Notes: generated by a model from the letters alone, not told the origin. A stretch of DNA of 64,000 nucleotides from Hyphomonas sp. (GCA_020638455.1 JACKIK010000001.1:868001-932000), one strand, 5' to 3'; shown: positions 14,725 to 24,423, numbered from the stretch's first letter. Numbers and translations: made by a program.

Positions 14725-15668
14725 GTGCCCGTCCAGGCATCGTACAGCGCGAACGAATTGGAATAGGACCAGACACACCAGGGCAGGTCCGCCGCCTCGG
14801 CCTGCTTGCGCACGGCGCGGGTCCATTTGGCGCGCAGCTTCATGTCGACGCCCTGATAGACGCCGAACTCGCCGAGGAAGACAGGCCGGCCGGTCTTTTC
14901 CCGGTACTCCGCCGCCATCCCCGCCATGGCGCGGACTTCGGCGCGGTCGGCGCGCGAGCCCCATCCCCGCTTGTGCCGGTAGGCCGCGCTGGCCCAGGGC
15001 GCGAACTGGTGTGTGAAGGGTTCGGGGTCATAGAAATGGAACGTGTAGACGATGTTCGCATCGGGCGGCGGAATGTTCGTATCCAGCAGTTCGACGCCGG
15101 AGGCATCTTCCCCGCCGAGGATGACGATCCGGTCCGGATTGGTCTCCCGGATCGCGGCGACGCCCGCCCGCTGCATGTCGCGCATCGCTTCGCCCGCCAG
15201 CGCACCCTTCGGCTCGTTCAGGACCTCGAACCACAGCCTGTCCGGCGCACCGGCAAAATGCGCGCCGATCTGCCGCCACATCGCGACCAGTTCCGGAACG
15301 CCCTCCTCCGGCGCCTGCATGATCGCATCGAAATGGTGCACGTCGAGAATGACATTGAGGTCCGCCGCCAGCGCCGCCGCGACGATGCCGTCCACCTCGG
15401 CCATGAAGGCGGGATCGATCGCATAGTCCGGCCCCGGCCCGGCATAGTCGCTCCAGCGCACCGGGATGCGGACCGTGTCGACGCCCATGGACCGGATCTT
15501 CGGAAAATCCGCAACATCGATCGGCCGTCCCCACGGCTCGCCCTTCGGCGAGTCCAGCGTATTGCCCAAGTTGACGCATCTGTGCATGTCGAAATCCGCC
15601 GGATCGGCGGACGCAAGCCCTGCAAGCGCCGCGACAAGGCCGGCAAGGACCAGGATGCGTGGTCTCAT
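14673..15668 (-). CDS. glycoside hydrolase family 5 (endoglucanase-like), secreted
   Basis: A 331-residue secreted enzyme predicted to cleave beta-linked polysaccharide. A signal peptide (MRPRILVLAGLVAALAGLASA) starts at the ATG at 15668 after GAGGAGGA. The mature protein begins in the GH5 style, VNLGNTLDSPKGEPWG. Both catalytic glutamates are visible: the acid/base in FEVLNEPKG near residue 155 and the nucleophile in VFLGEFGVYQ near residue 270. No carbohydrate-binding module is attached. It stands alone on its strand; a GH16 lipoprotein is encoded 40 kb away. Substrate (cellulose, xyloglucan, mannan) cannot be decided from sequence. Confidence 0.9.
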   Translation of the reverse strand: MRPRILVLAGLVAALAGLASADPADFDMHRCVNLGNTLDSPKGEPWGRPIDVADFPKIRSMGVDTVRIPVRWSDYAGPGPDYAIDPAFMAEVDGIVAAALAADLNVILDVHHFDAIMQAPEEGVPELVAMWRQIGAHFAGAPDRLWFEVLNEPKGALAGEAMRDMQRAGVAAIRETNPDRIVILGGEDASGVELLDTNIPPPDANIVYTFHFYDPEPFTHQFAPWASAAYRHKRGWGSRADRAEVRAMAGMAAEYREKTGRPVFLGEFGVYQGVDMKLRAKWTRAVRKQAEAADLPWCVWSYSNSFALYDAWTGTYNAPLVEALGLKLPAD

Positions 15669-15774
15669 GAATCCTCCTCGCGCCACCCCGGCCGGCTGCT
15701 CCGCGAAAAGCCTATCCGCGCGCCGCATGGCGTCAACATGGCGGTGCACGCCGCTTCGGGCTAGAAGGACCGGC

Positions 15775-16455
15775 ATGAAGACATCCGCCGACACCCATGT
15801 GCCCCTGCCCCGCTGGCAGGCCCTTCCGGATACCGACATGCTGGCCCGCGCCAGCGCCTTCGCGGACCACCTGTCGACGCGCCGCTCCGTCCGCCAGTTT
15901 TCTGACAAGCCGGTGCCGCGCGACATAATTGAGGCCTGCGTCCGGGCGGCTGGCACCTCGCCCTCCGGCGCCAATCACCAGCCCTGGCATTTCGCCTGCG
16001 TCGGCAGCGCGGAGAAGAAGCGCGAGATCCGTCTCGCGGCCGAGGCCGAGGAACGCGAATTCTATGCCGGCCGCGCCGGCGAGGAGTGGCTGGACGCTCT
16101 CGCCCCGATCGGCACCGATGCCGACAAGCCCTATATGGAAACCGCACCCTGGCTGATCTGCATCTTTGCCCAGCGCCGCGGCGGCGTGCGCGAGGGGGAA
16201 GACCGCAAGAACTACTACATCCACGAAAGCGTCGGCATCGCCACCGGCCTGCTGATTGCCGCCTGCCACGAAGCGGGCCTCGCGACGCTGGTGCACACGC
16301 CGAACCCGATGAAGTTCCTCAACCGTATCTGCAATCGTCCTGAGACGGAGAAACCGTTCCTGATCCTCGTCGCCGGTCATCCGGCGGACGATGCCATGGT
16401 GCCGAGGCACGCCCTGATCAAGAAGCCGCTGGAAGAGATCGCCGGCTTCCTGTGA
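15775..16455 (+). CDS. nitroreductase-family flavoprotein, iodotyrosine-deiodinase-like
   Basis: FMN-dependent enzyme of 226 residues. The nitroreductase start (STRRSVRQFSDKPVP, near residue 39) with FMN-binding Arg residues is clear. Next comes GTSPSGANHQPWHF and a central YYIHESVGIATGLLIAA block, typical of the BluB/IYD side of the superfamily. An active-site lid region with EEWLDAL and DKPYMETAPWL resembles bacterial homologues of iodotyrosine deiodinase, which reductively dehalogenate halotyrosines. The ATG at 15775 precedes the first conserved residues. The IYD call is by pattern and not certain within the superfamily. Confidence 0.8.
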   Translation: MKTSADTHVPLPRWQALPDTDMLARASAFADHLSTRRSVRQFSDKPVPRDIIEACVRAAGTSPSGANHQPWHFACVGSAEKKREIRLAAEAEEREFYAGRAGEEWLDALAPIGTDADKPYMETAPWLICIFAQRRGGVREGEDRKNYYIHESVGIATGLLIAACHEAGLATLVHTPNPMKFLNRICNRPETEKPFLILVAGHPADDAMVPRHALIKKPLEEIAGFL

Positions 16456-16459
16456 CGGC

Positions 16460-17293
16460 CTAGCCGTCCACCGTCACGGCCGGACCGGGCAGGCGGATCG
16501 TGTAGAAGGAGCCGGGCTTCTCCCCCGGCCTGCGGCTGAAGGCGGCAAGCTCGAAATCGCCATGCAGCGTCTTCGGGATCTTCGGGCCGAGCAGCTCATA
16601 GGCGTCCTCGCCGCGCTTTGCCTCGAAATGCTGGAAGTTCCAGTCGCGCAGGGTCGGCTTCATGCTGAGCGCCTCGCCCGGCTTCATCCGCACCGGCAGC
16701 GGTTGCGGCAGCGTGCCGGAAAGCTCGAGGAACTCCTGCGTGATCCATACGCCCTTGTCGGTGCGCACCACGCCCATCGCGACATCGGTGAAGGCCGGAT
16801 TGAGGATGTTCTTGCGGTGGCCGGGGCTGTTCATCAGGTTCGTGTGCAGCTTGTCGACCGCCTTGCGTTCGAGGTTCCACTGCCCACGGACGATCTCGAC
16901 CACGGCGATGTTCTCGGCGGTGTATTCGATCAGCGCGCTGCGGTCGAACGCGGCGACCCGCTCGAACGGATGGCGGCCGTCCGGCGAGTTGTGGTCGAAG
17001 AAATGATTGTACGCCATGTCGAGGCTGTGCACGCGGGCGGCGTCCACCAGTTCGGGGCGAAGGCGGAGCGGCGCGAGGCCGCGCGATGTGCGCTCCGCAT
17101 TCACCTTTTCGAGAAACTCCGCCTCCATCCGCGCATCGGACCAGTAGCCGGCCGGCATTTCGGAGAGGCAGGGCAGCATGTCATCGACATAGTCGGCGAC
17201 CGCCTTGCCGCGGTCAGCCACGTTGAGGTCGCACGCCGCCGCGGGCAGGCAGACGGCCAGCAGGCCGGCGAGAAAGGCAACGATCCATTTCAT
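16460..17293 (-). CDS. secreted CAP-domain (SCP/PR-1) protein
   Basis: A 277-residue protein with a signal peptide (MKWIVAFLAGLLAVCLPAAA) and a CAP domain from about residue 60 to 175. Hallmarks are FLEKVNAERTSRGLAPL, HSLDMAYNHFFDHNSPDG with the metal-site His, ENIAVVE and NSPGHRKNILNPAFTDVAMGV. The last 90 residues have no recognised domain and may be a beta-rich extension. Bacterial CAP proteins are extracytoplasmic with poorly known roles. It converges on the nitroreductase gene with four bases between the stops. Confidence 0.85.
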   Translation of the reverse strand: MKWIVAFLAGLLAVCLPAAACDLNVADRGKAVADYVDDMLPCLSEMPAGYWSDARMEAEFLEKVNAERTSRGLAPLRLRPELVDAARVHSLDMAYNHFFDHNSPDGRHPFERVAAFDRSALIEYTAENIAVVEIVRGQWNLERKAVDKLHTNLMNSPGHRKNILNPAFTDVAMGVVRTDKGVWITQEFLELSGTLPQPLPVRMKPGEALSMKPTLRDWNFQHFEAKRGEDAYELLGPKIPKTLHGDFELAAFSRRPGEKPGSFYTIRLPGPAVTVDG

Positions 17294-17356
17294 CGCCCCA
17301 CCATAACCGCGAACCGCGCCCGGCCGAAGCCCTGCGCGTCATGCCTGTCTGAAATT

Positions 17357-18043
17357 TCAGATAATTCCGGCCGTGCCGAGGCGCGCCATCACCGGCGCCA
17401 GCATCCGCTCGATCGCCTCCGGCGTCGGGCGCACATTGCCATAGGCCGGCAGGCCCTCGTCGGCGATCACCAGGTCCGCCTCGAATTTCGCCGGATGGGT
17501 CCAGCGGTAGTGCGCCGCCCGCACCGTGCCGAGATATTGCTGCAGCACGCTTTCGACATCGCGCCCGCGCTCTACCACGTCGCGGCGGATGCGGCGGGCA
17601 AGGCGAAGGTCGTCCGGCGTGTCGACATAGACTGACAGGTCGATGAGCGAGCGGATCTTCGGCATGGAGAGGGCATGGATGCCTTCGAGGATCAGCACCG
17701 GCGCCGGCTCGATCCGCCGCGTCTTCTTCGACCGGTCATGCCGGTCATAGTCGTAGATCGGCTGGTCGATGCCCTGCCCCGCCTTCAGCGCGCGCAGGTC
17801 CGAGACGAGATGGTCGACTTCCTTGGACGCCGGGGCATCGTAGTTGATCGTCGCGATCAGCGCCTTGCGTTCCGTCTCTGACTTCGGTGCGCCGTAGTGG
17901 CTCATCGGATGGTAATAGGCATCCTCCCCGAACATCACCGCCTGGCCTTTCGGCAGGTGCCCCAGCAGCGCCTCGGCCAGCGTCGACTTGCCGGAGCCGG
18001 AGCCGCCGGACATCGCGATGAGGAAGGATTTCTTTTTCGTCAT
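17357..18043 (-). CDS. udk: uridine kinase-like P-loop kinase
   Basis: A 228-residue member of the uridine kinase/phosphoribulokinase superfamily. The P-loop GGSGSGKST is near residue 13 and the Walker B-like VLILEGIHAL near residue 118. FGEDAYYHPM and YDYDRHDRS occupy the positions of nucleoside-binding motifs. It probably phosphorylates uridine/cytidine in pyrimidine salvage. The protein is slightly longer than E. coli Udk (213 residues) and rather divergent, so a related substrate is possible. Confidence 0.78.
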   Translation of the reverse strand: MTKKKSFLIAMSGGSGSGKSTLAEALLGHLPKGQAVMFGEDAYYHPMSHYGAPKSETERKALIATINYDAPASKEVDHLVSDLRALKAGQGIDQPIYDYDRHDRSKKTRRIEPAPVLILEGIHALSMPKIRSLIDLSVYVDTPDDLRLARRIRRDVVERGRDVESVLQQYLGTVRAAHYRWTHPAKFEADLVIADEGLPAYGNVRPTPEAIERMLAPVMARLGTAGII

Positions 18044-18181
18044 GCCCCGGCTTTAGCGGCAAACCTGTTGCCGCTTCAACGGGAAATGCAGGCATGCACG
18101 GCGGCGTCCCGCGAATTGGAAGTGGTCTCCGCGCAAGGCCGCCCCTAAAGTGCAGCAAAACATGTGTCGAGGGAGAGAGAG

Positions 18182-19219
18182 TTGGACGAACGCGCAGAGG
18201 CGCTGGCCGAGGGCCTGTCGCGCTACCTGACCCGCCAGCGTCGGGCGGACTGGACAGTCACCGGAGGCGCGCGGATTCCCGGCGGCGCCTCCCGCGAGAC
18301 ATGGCGCTTCGTTGCCGGCAGCGGCGGCGAACAGCACGGCATCATCGTCCGGATCGATCCCGAGACCAGCCTCATCGACACCGACCGCGCCCTCGAACAT
18401 GCCGCCATCGATGCGGCTTACCGGGCCGGCATTCCGGCGCCCGAGCCGCTGTATCTTGAGGAAGACGCCTCCTTCATCGGCCGTCCCTTCTCGATCATGG
18501 CGGAAGTTGCCGGCTGTTCTGCGTCCGCCGAATCGCTGCCGCCGGAACATCTCGAAAAGATCGGCGAACAGAAATGGCGCTGGCTTGGCCGCATTGCCGC
18601 GCTCGATCCGGCTGAACTCGGCCTCGAATCAGTGATGACATTACCGGACCCGCAGGCCTGCGCGATGGAACAGGTCGACTACTGGGCCGGCGTCATCCGC
18701 GACGACGAGATCCACCCCAATCCGATCGCGGAAGCGGCCGTGCGCTGGCTGCGCCGGAACCCGCCCCCGCCGCCGCAGAAGCTCAGCCTCGTGCATGGCG
18801 ACTACCGCACCGGGAACTTCCTGTTCAGCCCGGACGGCGAGATAAGGGCGATCCTCGACTGGGAGATGGCGCATATCGGCGACCCGCTGGAAGACCTTGC
18901 CTGGTCGCTCGACCCCTTGTGGAGCTTCAACCAGCCGCAGCTGGCGGGCCAGCTCATCCCGCACCGCGAGGCGATCGCGCACTGGGAGGCGGCGAGCGGC
19001 CTGAAGGTCGATCCGCACGCCTTTCGCTGGTGGCGCGTGTTTGCATCCGTGAAGGGGATCGGCATCTGGATCTCGTCCAGCGAGGACTATCATCACGGCG
19101 CGGCAAAACTGCCGATCCTCGCCATCGCCGGCTGGCTGATGACCGACCGTCAGGAACGGATCCTGTGCGACTATCTCTCCCCGCACTCGCAACACCTCTT
19201 TCCGGAGGCGACAGCATGA
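18182..19219 (+). CDS. aminoglycoside-phosphotransferase-fold kinase (ACAD10/11 kinase-like)
   Basis: A 345-residue APH-family protein. Features are the Gly-rich GARIPGGASRETWRF near residue 22, the catalytic loop LVHGDYRTGNFLF near residue 205 (HGD-x4-N) and the metal Asp in AILDWEMAHIGDP. This subgroup resembles the kinase domain fused to acyl-CoA dehydrogenases in ACAD10/11 and is common near fatty-acid catabolic genes. I place the start at the TTG at 18182 because GAGGGAGAGAGAG precedes it; a GTG at 18164 would add six residues. It overlaps the next gene by four bases. It is not expected to confer antibiotic resistance. Confidence 0.82.
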   Translation: MDERAEALAEGLSRYLTRQRRADWTVTGGARIPGGASRETWRFVAGSGGEQHGIIVRIDPETSLIDTDRALEHAAIDAAYRAGIPAPEPLYLEEDASFIGRPFSIMAEVAGCSASAESLPPEHLEKIGEQKWRWLGRIAALDPAELGLESVMTLPDPQACAMEQVDYWAGVIRDDEIHPNPIAEAAVRWLRRNPPPPPQKLSLVHGDYRTGNFLFSPDGEIRAILDWEMAHIGDPLEDLAWSLDPLWSFNQPQLAGQLIPHREAIAHWEAASGLKVDPHAFRWWRVFASVKGIGIWISSSEDYHHGAAKLPILAIAGWLMTDRQERILCDYLSPHSQHLFPEATA

Positions 19220-19668
19220 TCCCGAAACCCGGCGAAAGCATCGCCCATATCTGCGCGCGCATCGCGACCGACCTCCTGCCCAAGGCGAGCGATGACTATG
19301 CCGCCGCGGACCTCGCCTTTCTCACTGTCATGTTGTCCATGGTGCAGCAGGACTTCGAACGCTTCGCCGACGTGCATGTGCGTGAGCATGACGAGATGTG
19401 CGCCATTTTCCGCGGCGCGCGGGACCGCCTGCCGCCGGACCTGCAGGCCCGCGTGGATGCCGTGCTCGGACACGACCAGGATACCAGCCTCCTGGCCAGC
19501 GCCCTCAACGCCCGCGCCGATGTCACCACGCGCCTGCTGATCGACGTGCACGCCTGGGCCGAAGGCGAGGCCGGGCCGGAGGCCGCCTGGGCCGTCGACC
19601 TCGACCGCGAAATCTGGCGCTTCCTGGACCGCTATGCCGCCAACCGCGCCTATGACGTCGCCCTCTGA
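19216..19668 (+). CDS. conserved hypothetical protein coupled to the APH-like kinase
   Basis: A 150-residue soluble, mostly helical acidic protein with no motif I recognise (MIPKPGESIAHICARIATDL at the start, VDLDREIWRFLDRYAANRA near the end). Its ATG overlaps the stop of the kinase gene (ATGA), indicating translational coupling and probably a shared process. Genes of this size and composition often follow the APH-like gene in alphaproteobacteria, but no function can be given. Confidence 0.7.
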   Translation: MIPKPGESIAHICARIATDLLPKASDDYAAADLAFLTVMLSMVQQDFERFADVHVREHDEMCAIFRGARDRLPPDLQARVDAVLGHDQDTSLLASALNARADVTTRLLIDVHAWAEGEAGPEAAWAVDLDREIWRFLDRYAANRAYDVAL

Positions 19669-19856
19669 AGCGCTGCCGCGCGGCGGAGAGGTCACGAAAA
19701 GGTGATGCCATGATTTTCCGGGGGTGCGCATGATGGTCTCGCCGGCCGGAGGGCGATTCCTATGGCATGACCCACCCGGAATGTGCAATTTGTTATTGTG
19801 TAACCGACCCTGTTCGACAACCGTGGCGCCGGCATCTGACCGCTGAGGAACGCATC

Positions 19857-22142
19857 ATGACCCACCCGTCCCGATCCCGCCCGCTTCTGAAGCAGGAGCT
19901 CACCCGCACCACCATGATTGGAGGACGAATCGGCGGCCTCGCATCTGCGGTGGCGATCCTGCTGTCCGCCTGCGCCCATGCGCCGTTGGCACAGGAAAGC
20001 GATCTGGTGACCGACCCGCCGGCAGCGGCCGCCGCTCCGGTTCCGGCGCCGGCACTCCCGGCCTCGAACCCATTCGCCGCGCCGAGCACGCTGCCCTTCC
20101 AGACCGTGCCGTTCAACAAGATCAAGGACACCGACTACCAGCCGGCCATAGAAGCGGGCATGGCCGAACAACTGGCCGAAATCACGCAGATCGCCGCCAA
20201 TCCCGAGGCCGCCACATTCGACAACACGATCACCGCGATGGAGCGGTCCGGCCGGCTGCTCGACCGCTCGACAAACGCCTTCTATGCAGTGGCCGGCGCC
20301 GATACGAACGACACGATCCAGGCCGCGGAAACGGCGCTTGCGCCGCAGTTCGCCGCGCATGGGGATGCGATCAACCTCAATCCAGAGCTGTTCCAGCGGG
20401 TAAAGGGTCTCTACGACACGCGCGACTCCCTCGATCTGACGCCCGAGCAGCTGCAGGTGCTGACGCTCACCTATGAGGGCATGGTGCGGGCCGGTGCCTT
20501 GCTCTCGCCCGCCGACAAGCAGGTGCTGAGCGGCTACAATCAGGAATTGTCCACCCTTGAGACCGCCTTCCAGCAGAAGCTGCTCGCCGCTGCCAAGGCC
20601 GGCGCGCTGGTGGTCGACGATCCCGCCAAGCTCGACGGGCTCTCCGAAGCGGAGATTGCCGCCGCTGCCGACGCCGCAAAGGCGCGGGGGCTGGACGGCA
20701 AATGGGTCCTGCCCCTGCAGAATACAACGGAACAGCCGGCGCTCGCCTCCCTCACTGACCGCGCGACACGCGAAGCCCTGTTCAAGGCCGGATGGACGCG
20801 TGCCGAACAGGGTGACGAGAACGACCTGCGCGACACGGTTGCCACCATCGCCCAGCTTCGCGCCAAGAAGGCAGCCCTGCTCGGCTTCCCGACCTGGGCC
20901 GATTACGTGCTGGCCGACCAGATGGCCCGCACGCCGGCAACGGCACTGAAGTTCATGCAGGAAATGGGCGCACCGCTGGCCACCGAGCAACGGCGCGAGG
21001 CGGCCGAACTGCAGGCCCAGATCGAGGCCGACGGCGGGGATTTCAAGCTCGAGCCGTGGGACTGGCAATACTATTCGGAGAAGCTCCGCAAGGCGCGCTA
21101 CGATCTCAACCAGGACGACCTCAAGCCTTATCTTGAGATCCATAAAGTGCTCGAAGACGGCGTCTTCCGCGCCGCGACCGGCCTCTACGGCATTACCTTC
21201 AAGAAGCGGACCGACATCCCGGTGTGGAACCCGGATGTCATGGTCTATGAGGTGTTCGAAGAGAACGGCGAACCGCTGGGCCTGATGTATTTCGACTACT
21301 GGAAGCGCGACAACAAGCAGGGCGGCGCCTGGATGTCGAACCTGGTCGGCCAGTCGAAACTGCTCGGCACGAAACCCGTGATCTACAATGTCGCGAACTT
21401 CACCAAGCCGGCCGACGGCCAGCCCGCGCTGATCAGCTTCGATGACGTGACCACCATGTTCCACGAATTCGGCCATGCCCTGCATGGCCTGTTCGCAGAC
21501 CAGGTCTACCCCTGCGTCTCGGGTACGAACACGGCCCGCGACTTCGTCGAATTCCCCTCGCAGGCCAATGAGCACTGGGCGCTCGACCCCAAGGTCCTGC
21601 CCTACTACGCCGTAAACTACCAGACCGGCGAGCCGATGCCGCAGGAACTGATCGACAAGATCCGCCGCGCCGCCAGCTTCAATTCGGGCTGGGACGTCGG
21701 CCAGACACTGGCAGCAGCTGAACTCGACATGAGCTGGCACGCCCTCGATGCCGATGCGCCCAAGCAGGACGCAGACGCCTTCGAGGCGCAGGCCCTGCAG
21801 GCGACCGGGCTCGATGTGACCGACGTGCCGACGCGCTATCGGACAACCTATTTCCTCCACATCTGGGCGAATGGGTATTCGGCCGGATACTATGCCTATC
21901 AGTGGACCAAGATGCTCGCCACCGATGCGGGCGACTGGTTCGACCGGCATGGCGGCCTCACCCGCGAAAACGGCCAGCGCTATCGCGACATGATCCTTTC
22001 CAAGGGGCATACGGAGGATTATGCGCCCATGTTCCGTGCCTTCTATGGCACCGATCCGGACATCGGCCCCTTCCTCAAGGACATGGGCCTCAACGCCGAC
22101 GGCAGCCGCATCGACGACACGACGGCGTCCGGCGCGCAATAG
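19857..22142 (+). CDS. M3-family metallopeptidase (Dcp-like), lipoprotein
   Basis: A zinc oligopeptidase of 761 residues, probably a peptidyl-dipeptidase. The zinc motif HEFGH is in TTMFHEFGHALHGLFAD near residue 542, and the third ligand Glu in ARDFVEFPSQANEHW, both complete. The N-terminus carries a lipobox (AVAILLSAC, Cys near residue 40), so unlike cytoplasmic E. coli Dcp this copy should be periplasmic and lipid-anchored. The ATG at 19857 has GAGGAA upstream; an earlier ATG at 19767 in frame lacks one. A bidirectional terminator follows at 22173. Confidence 0.9.
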   Translation: MTHPSRSRPLLKQELTRTTMIGGRIGGLASAVAILLSACAHAPLAQESDLVTDPPAAAAAPVPAPALPASNPFAAPSTLPFQTVPFNKIKDTDYQPAIEAGMAEQLAEITQIAANPEAATFDNTITAMERSGRLLDRSTNAFYAVAGADTNDTIQAAETALAPQFAAHGDAINLNPELFQRVKGLYDTRDSLDLTPEQLQVLTLTYEGMVRAGALLSPADKQVLSGYNQELSTLETAFQQKLLAAAKAGALVVDDPAKLDGLSEAEIAAAADAAKARGLDGKWVLPLQNTTEQPALASLTDRATREALFKAGWTRAEQGDENDLRDTVATIAQLRAKKAALLGFPTWADYVLADQMARTPATALKFMQEMGAPLATEQRREAAELQAQIEADGGDFKLEPWDWQYYSEKLRKARYDLNQDDLKPYLEIHKVLEDGVFRAATGLYGITFKKRTDIPVWNPDVMVYEVFEENGEPLGLMYFDYWKRDNKQGGAWMSNLVGQSKLLGTKPVIYNVANFTKPADGQPALISFDDVTTMFHEFGHALHGLFADQVYPCVSGTNTARDFVEFPSQANEHWALDPKVLPYYAVNYQTGEPMPQELIDKIRRAASFNSGWDVGQTLAAAELDMSWHALDADAPKQDADAFEAQALQATGLDVTDVPTRYRTTYFLHIWANGYSAGYYAYQWTKMLATDAGDWFDRHGGLTRENGQRYRDMILSKGHTEDYAPMFRAFYGTDPDIGPFLKDMGLNADGSRIDDTTASGAQ

Positions 22143-22172
22143 ACCAGAGGCAAAAACACGAACACAATGAAA

Positions 22173-22198
22173 AAGGCCGCCCTTTGCGGGGCGGCCTT
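22173..22198. terminator. bidirectional intrinsic terminator between the M3 peptidase and pnp genes
   Basis: AAGGCCGCCC (22173-22182) pairs with GGGCGGCCTT (22189-22198) across a 6-base loop. The minus strand continues with a run of five T (end of pnp), and the plus strand with ATCTTTTG. Confidence 0.8.
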
Positions 22199-22222
22199 AT
22201 CTTTTGTCCGTTGGCGGAAGAC

Positions 22223-24364
22223 TTATTCTTCCTCGCCGCCGTCGGCGGCTTCCTCGACGAGTTCCTTGCCGGTCTCCTGGTCGACGACTTTCATCGACAG
22301 GCGCACCTTGCCGCGATCGTCGAAGCCCATCAGCTTGACCCACACCTTGTCGCCTTCTTTGACGAGGTCTTTCGGGTGGCCGATGCGCTTGTTGGCCATC
22401 TGCGAGACGTGGACGAGGCCGTCCTTCGGTCCGAAGAAGTTCACGAACGCGCCGAAATCCTTCAGGCTCACCACGGTGCCCTGATAGATCTCGCCGACTT
22501 CCGGCTCCGCGACGATCTCCTTGATCATCTTCAGCGCCTTGTCGATCGAGGCGCGGTCAAGCGCAGAGACCTGCACCGTGCCGTCATCCTCGATGTTCAC
22601 CTTGGCGCCCGACTCGTCGACGATGCCGCGGATCACCTTGCCGCCCGAGCCGATCACGTCGCGGATCTTGTCGGTCGGCACCTTGATGATTTCCATCTGC
22701 GGGGCGTTCTCGGAAAGCTCGCCGCGCGACTCGGAGAGGGCCTTCGCCATTTCGCCGAGGATGTGCATGCGGCCGCCATTGGCCTGCTGCAGCGCCTTTT
22801 CCATGATCTCCTTGGTGATCCCGGCCACCTTGATGTCCATCTGGAGCGAGGTCACGCCCTGCTCCGTGCCGGCCACCTTGAAGTCCATGTCGCCGAGATG
22901 GTCCTCGTCGCCGAGAATGTCGGAGAGAACCGCAAAGTCCGTGCCTTCGAGGATCAGGCCCATGGCGATGCCCGAGACCGGGCGCGACACCGGCACGCCG
23001 GCATCCATCATCGCGAGCGAGCAGCCGCACACCGTCGCCATCGAGGACGAGCCGTTCGACTCGGTGATCTCGGAGACGAGACGGATCGTGTACGGAAATT
23101 CCTCATGCTTCGGCAGCACCGCGCGCAGCGCCCGCCAGGCAAGCTTGCCGTGGCCGATCTCGCGGCGACCCGCGCCACCCATCCGGCCCGTTTCGCCGAC
23201 GGAGTAAGGCGGGAAGTTGTAGTGCAGCAGGAAGTTTTCCTTCCGCGTGCCGTCGAGGCTGTCGATATATTGTTCGTCGTCGGACGTCCCCAGCGTTGCG
23301 ACGCAGACGGCCTGCGTCTCGCCACGGGTGAACAGGGCCGAGCCGTGCGTGCGCGGCAGGAAGCCTGCCTCGGCCACGATCGGGCGGACCTGGTCCAGCT
23401 TGCGGCCGTCGATCCGCTCGCCGGTCTTCAGGATATCCCCGCGGACCACAGCGGCCTCGGTTTCCTTGAAGGCGGACTTGAACGTCTCGGCGGACATTTC
23501 GCCCGGCGCTTCCTCGGTGCCGACAAGGGCGGCTTTCGCCTTGTCGCGGGCTTCGCCCACAGCAGCCTGGCGCTCCAGCTTGTTGGTGATCTTGTAGGCC
23601 TTCGAGACGTCCTTGCCGACGATCTTCTGGATCGCGGCGACGGCGGCGGAATTGTCCACCGGCTCGAAGTCGAACGGGGCCTTGGCGGCCTTTTCGGCGA
23701 GTTCAATGATCGCATCGATCACCGGCTGCATCGCCTCATGGCCGGCGACCACGGCGCCCAGCATGATGTCCTCGGACAGCTCTTTCGCTTCCGATTCCAC
23801 CATCATCACGGCATCGGCCGTACCGGCGACAACGAGGTCCAGCTCGCTCTCGGCCAGCTCTTCGACAGTCGGGTTGATCAGGTAAGCGCCATCCTTGTAG
23901 CCGACGCGCGCGGCGCCGACCGGGCCCATGAACGGGGCGCCCGACAGGACCAGCGCCGCCGAGGCGCCGACCATGCCGAGAATGTCCGGATCGTTCTCGA
24001 GGTCATAGGACAGCGCCGTCAGCACGACCTGCACCTCGTTCTTGAAGCCGGAGACGAAAAGCGGGCGGATCGGGCGGTCGATGAGGCGCGAGGTCAGCGT
24101 CTCTTTCTCGGTCGGGCGGCCTTCACGCTTGAAGTAGCCGCCGGGAATACGTCCCGATGCGAAGTATTTTTCCTGGTAGTTTACGGTCAGGGGGAAGAAG
24201 TCCTGTCCCGGTTTGGCTTCCTTCGCGTACACAGCGGTCGCGAGCAGCACGGTGTCGCCATAGGTCACCATGACGGCGCCGTCGGCCTGGCGGGCCACCT
24301 GGCCCGTTTCAATCGTCAGCGTGCGGCCGGCCCATTCCAGCGACACGGATTGCTTGTTGAACAT
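22223..24364 (-). CDS. pnp: polyribonucleotide nucleotidyltransferase (PNPase)
   Basis: Phosphorolytic 3'-5' exoribonuclease and degradosome component, 713 residues, full length. It has two RNase PH domains (residues about 10-230 and 320-545; GRIPGGYFKREGRPTEKE and HYNFPPYSVGETGRMGGAGRREIGH with the catalytic region), then a KH domain (IRDVIGSGGKVIRGI near 563) and an S1 domain (GEIYQGTVVSLKDFGAFVNF near 623), ending in an acidic tail. It follows rpsO with an intrinsic terminator in between, the standard rpsO-pnp arrangement. Confidence 0.97.
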   Translation of the reverse strand: MFNKQSVSLEWAGRTLTIETGQVARQADGAVMVTYGDTVLLATAVYAKEAKPGQDFFPLTVNYQEKYFASGRIPGGYFKREGRPTEKETLTSRLIDRPIRPLFVSGFKNEVQVVLTALSYDLENDPDILGMVGASAALVLSGAPFMGPVGAARVGYKDGAYLINPTVEELAESELDLVVAGTADAVMMVESEAKELSEDIMLGAVVAGHEAMQPVIDAIIELAEKAAKAPFDFEPVDNSAAVAAIQKIVGKDVSKAYKITNKLERQAAVGEARDKAKAALVGTEEAPGEMSAETFKSAFKETEAAVVRGDILKTGERIDGRKLDQVRPIVAEAGFLPRTHGSALFTRGETQAVCVATLGTSDDEQYIDSLDGTRKENFLLHYNFPPYSVGETGRMGGAGRREIGHGKLAWRALRAVLPKHEEFPYTIRLVSEITESNGSSSMATVCGCSLAMMDAGVPVSRPVSGIAMGLILEGTDFAVLSDILGDEDHLGDMDFKVAGTEQGVTSLQMDIKVAGITKEIMEKALQQANGGRMHILGEMAKALSESRGELSENAPQMEIIKVPTDKIRDVIGSGGKVIRGIVDESGAKVNIEDDGTVQVSALDRASIDKALKMIKEIVAEPEVGEIYQGTVVSLKDFGAFVNFFGPKDGLVHVSQMANKRIGHPKDLVKEGDKVWVKLMGFDDRGKVRLSMKVVDQETGKELVEEAADGGEEE

Positions 24365-24390
24365 CTTGTCTGTCTTTCTTCACATACGAA

Positions 24391-24423
24391 AAGCCCGCCG
24401 CGGCCCTATTGCCCGGCGGGCTT
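24391..24423 (-). terminator. intrinsic terminator between rpsO and pnp
   Basis: On the minus strand AAGCCCGCCG pairs with CGGCGGGCTT across a 13-base loop and runs into TTTTCG. Its position between rpsO and pnp matches the attenuating terminator known at this place in E. coli, so some readthrough into pnp is expected unless pnp has its own promoter. Confidence 0.75.

Noticed and set aside
18182..19219. Antibiotic-resistance aminoglycoside kinase
   Set aside because: The sequence matches the ACAD10/11-like branch of the APH fold, and the context is metabolic.
19692..22139. 815-codon minus-strand open frame over the M3 peptidase gene
   Set aside because: Antisense of a complete M3 metallopeptidase; no known motif.
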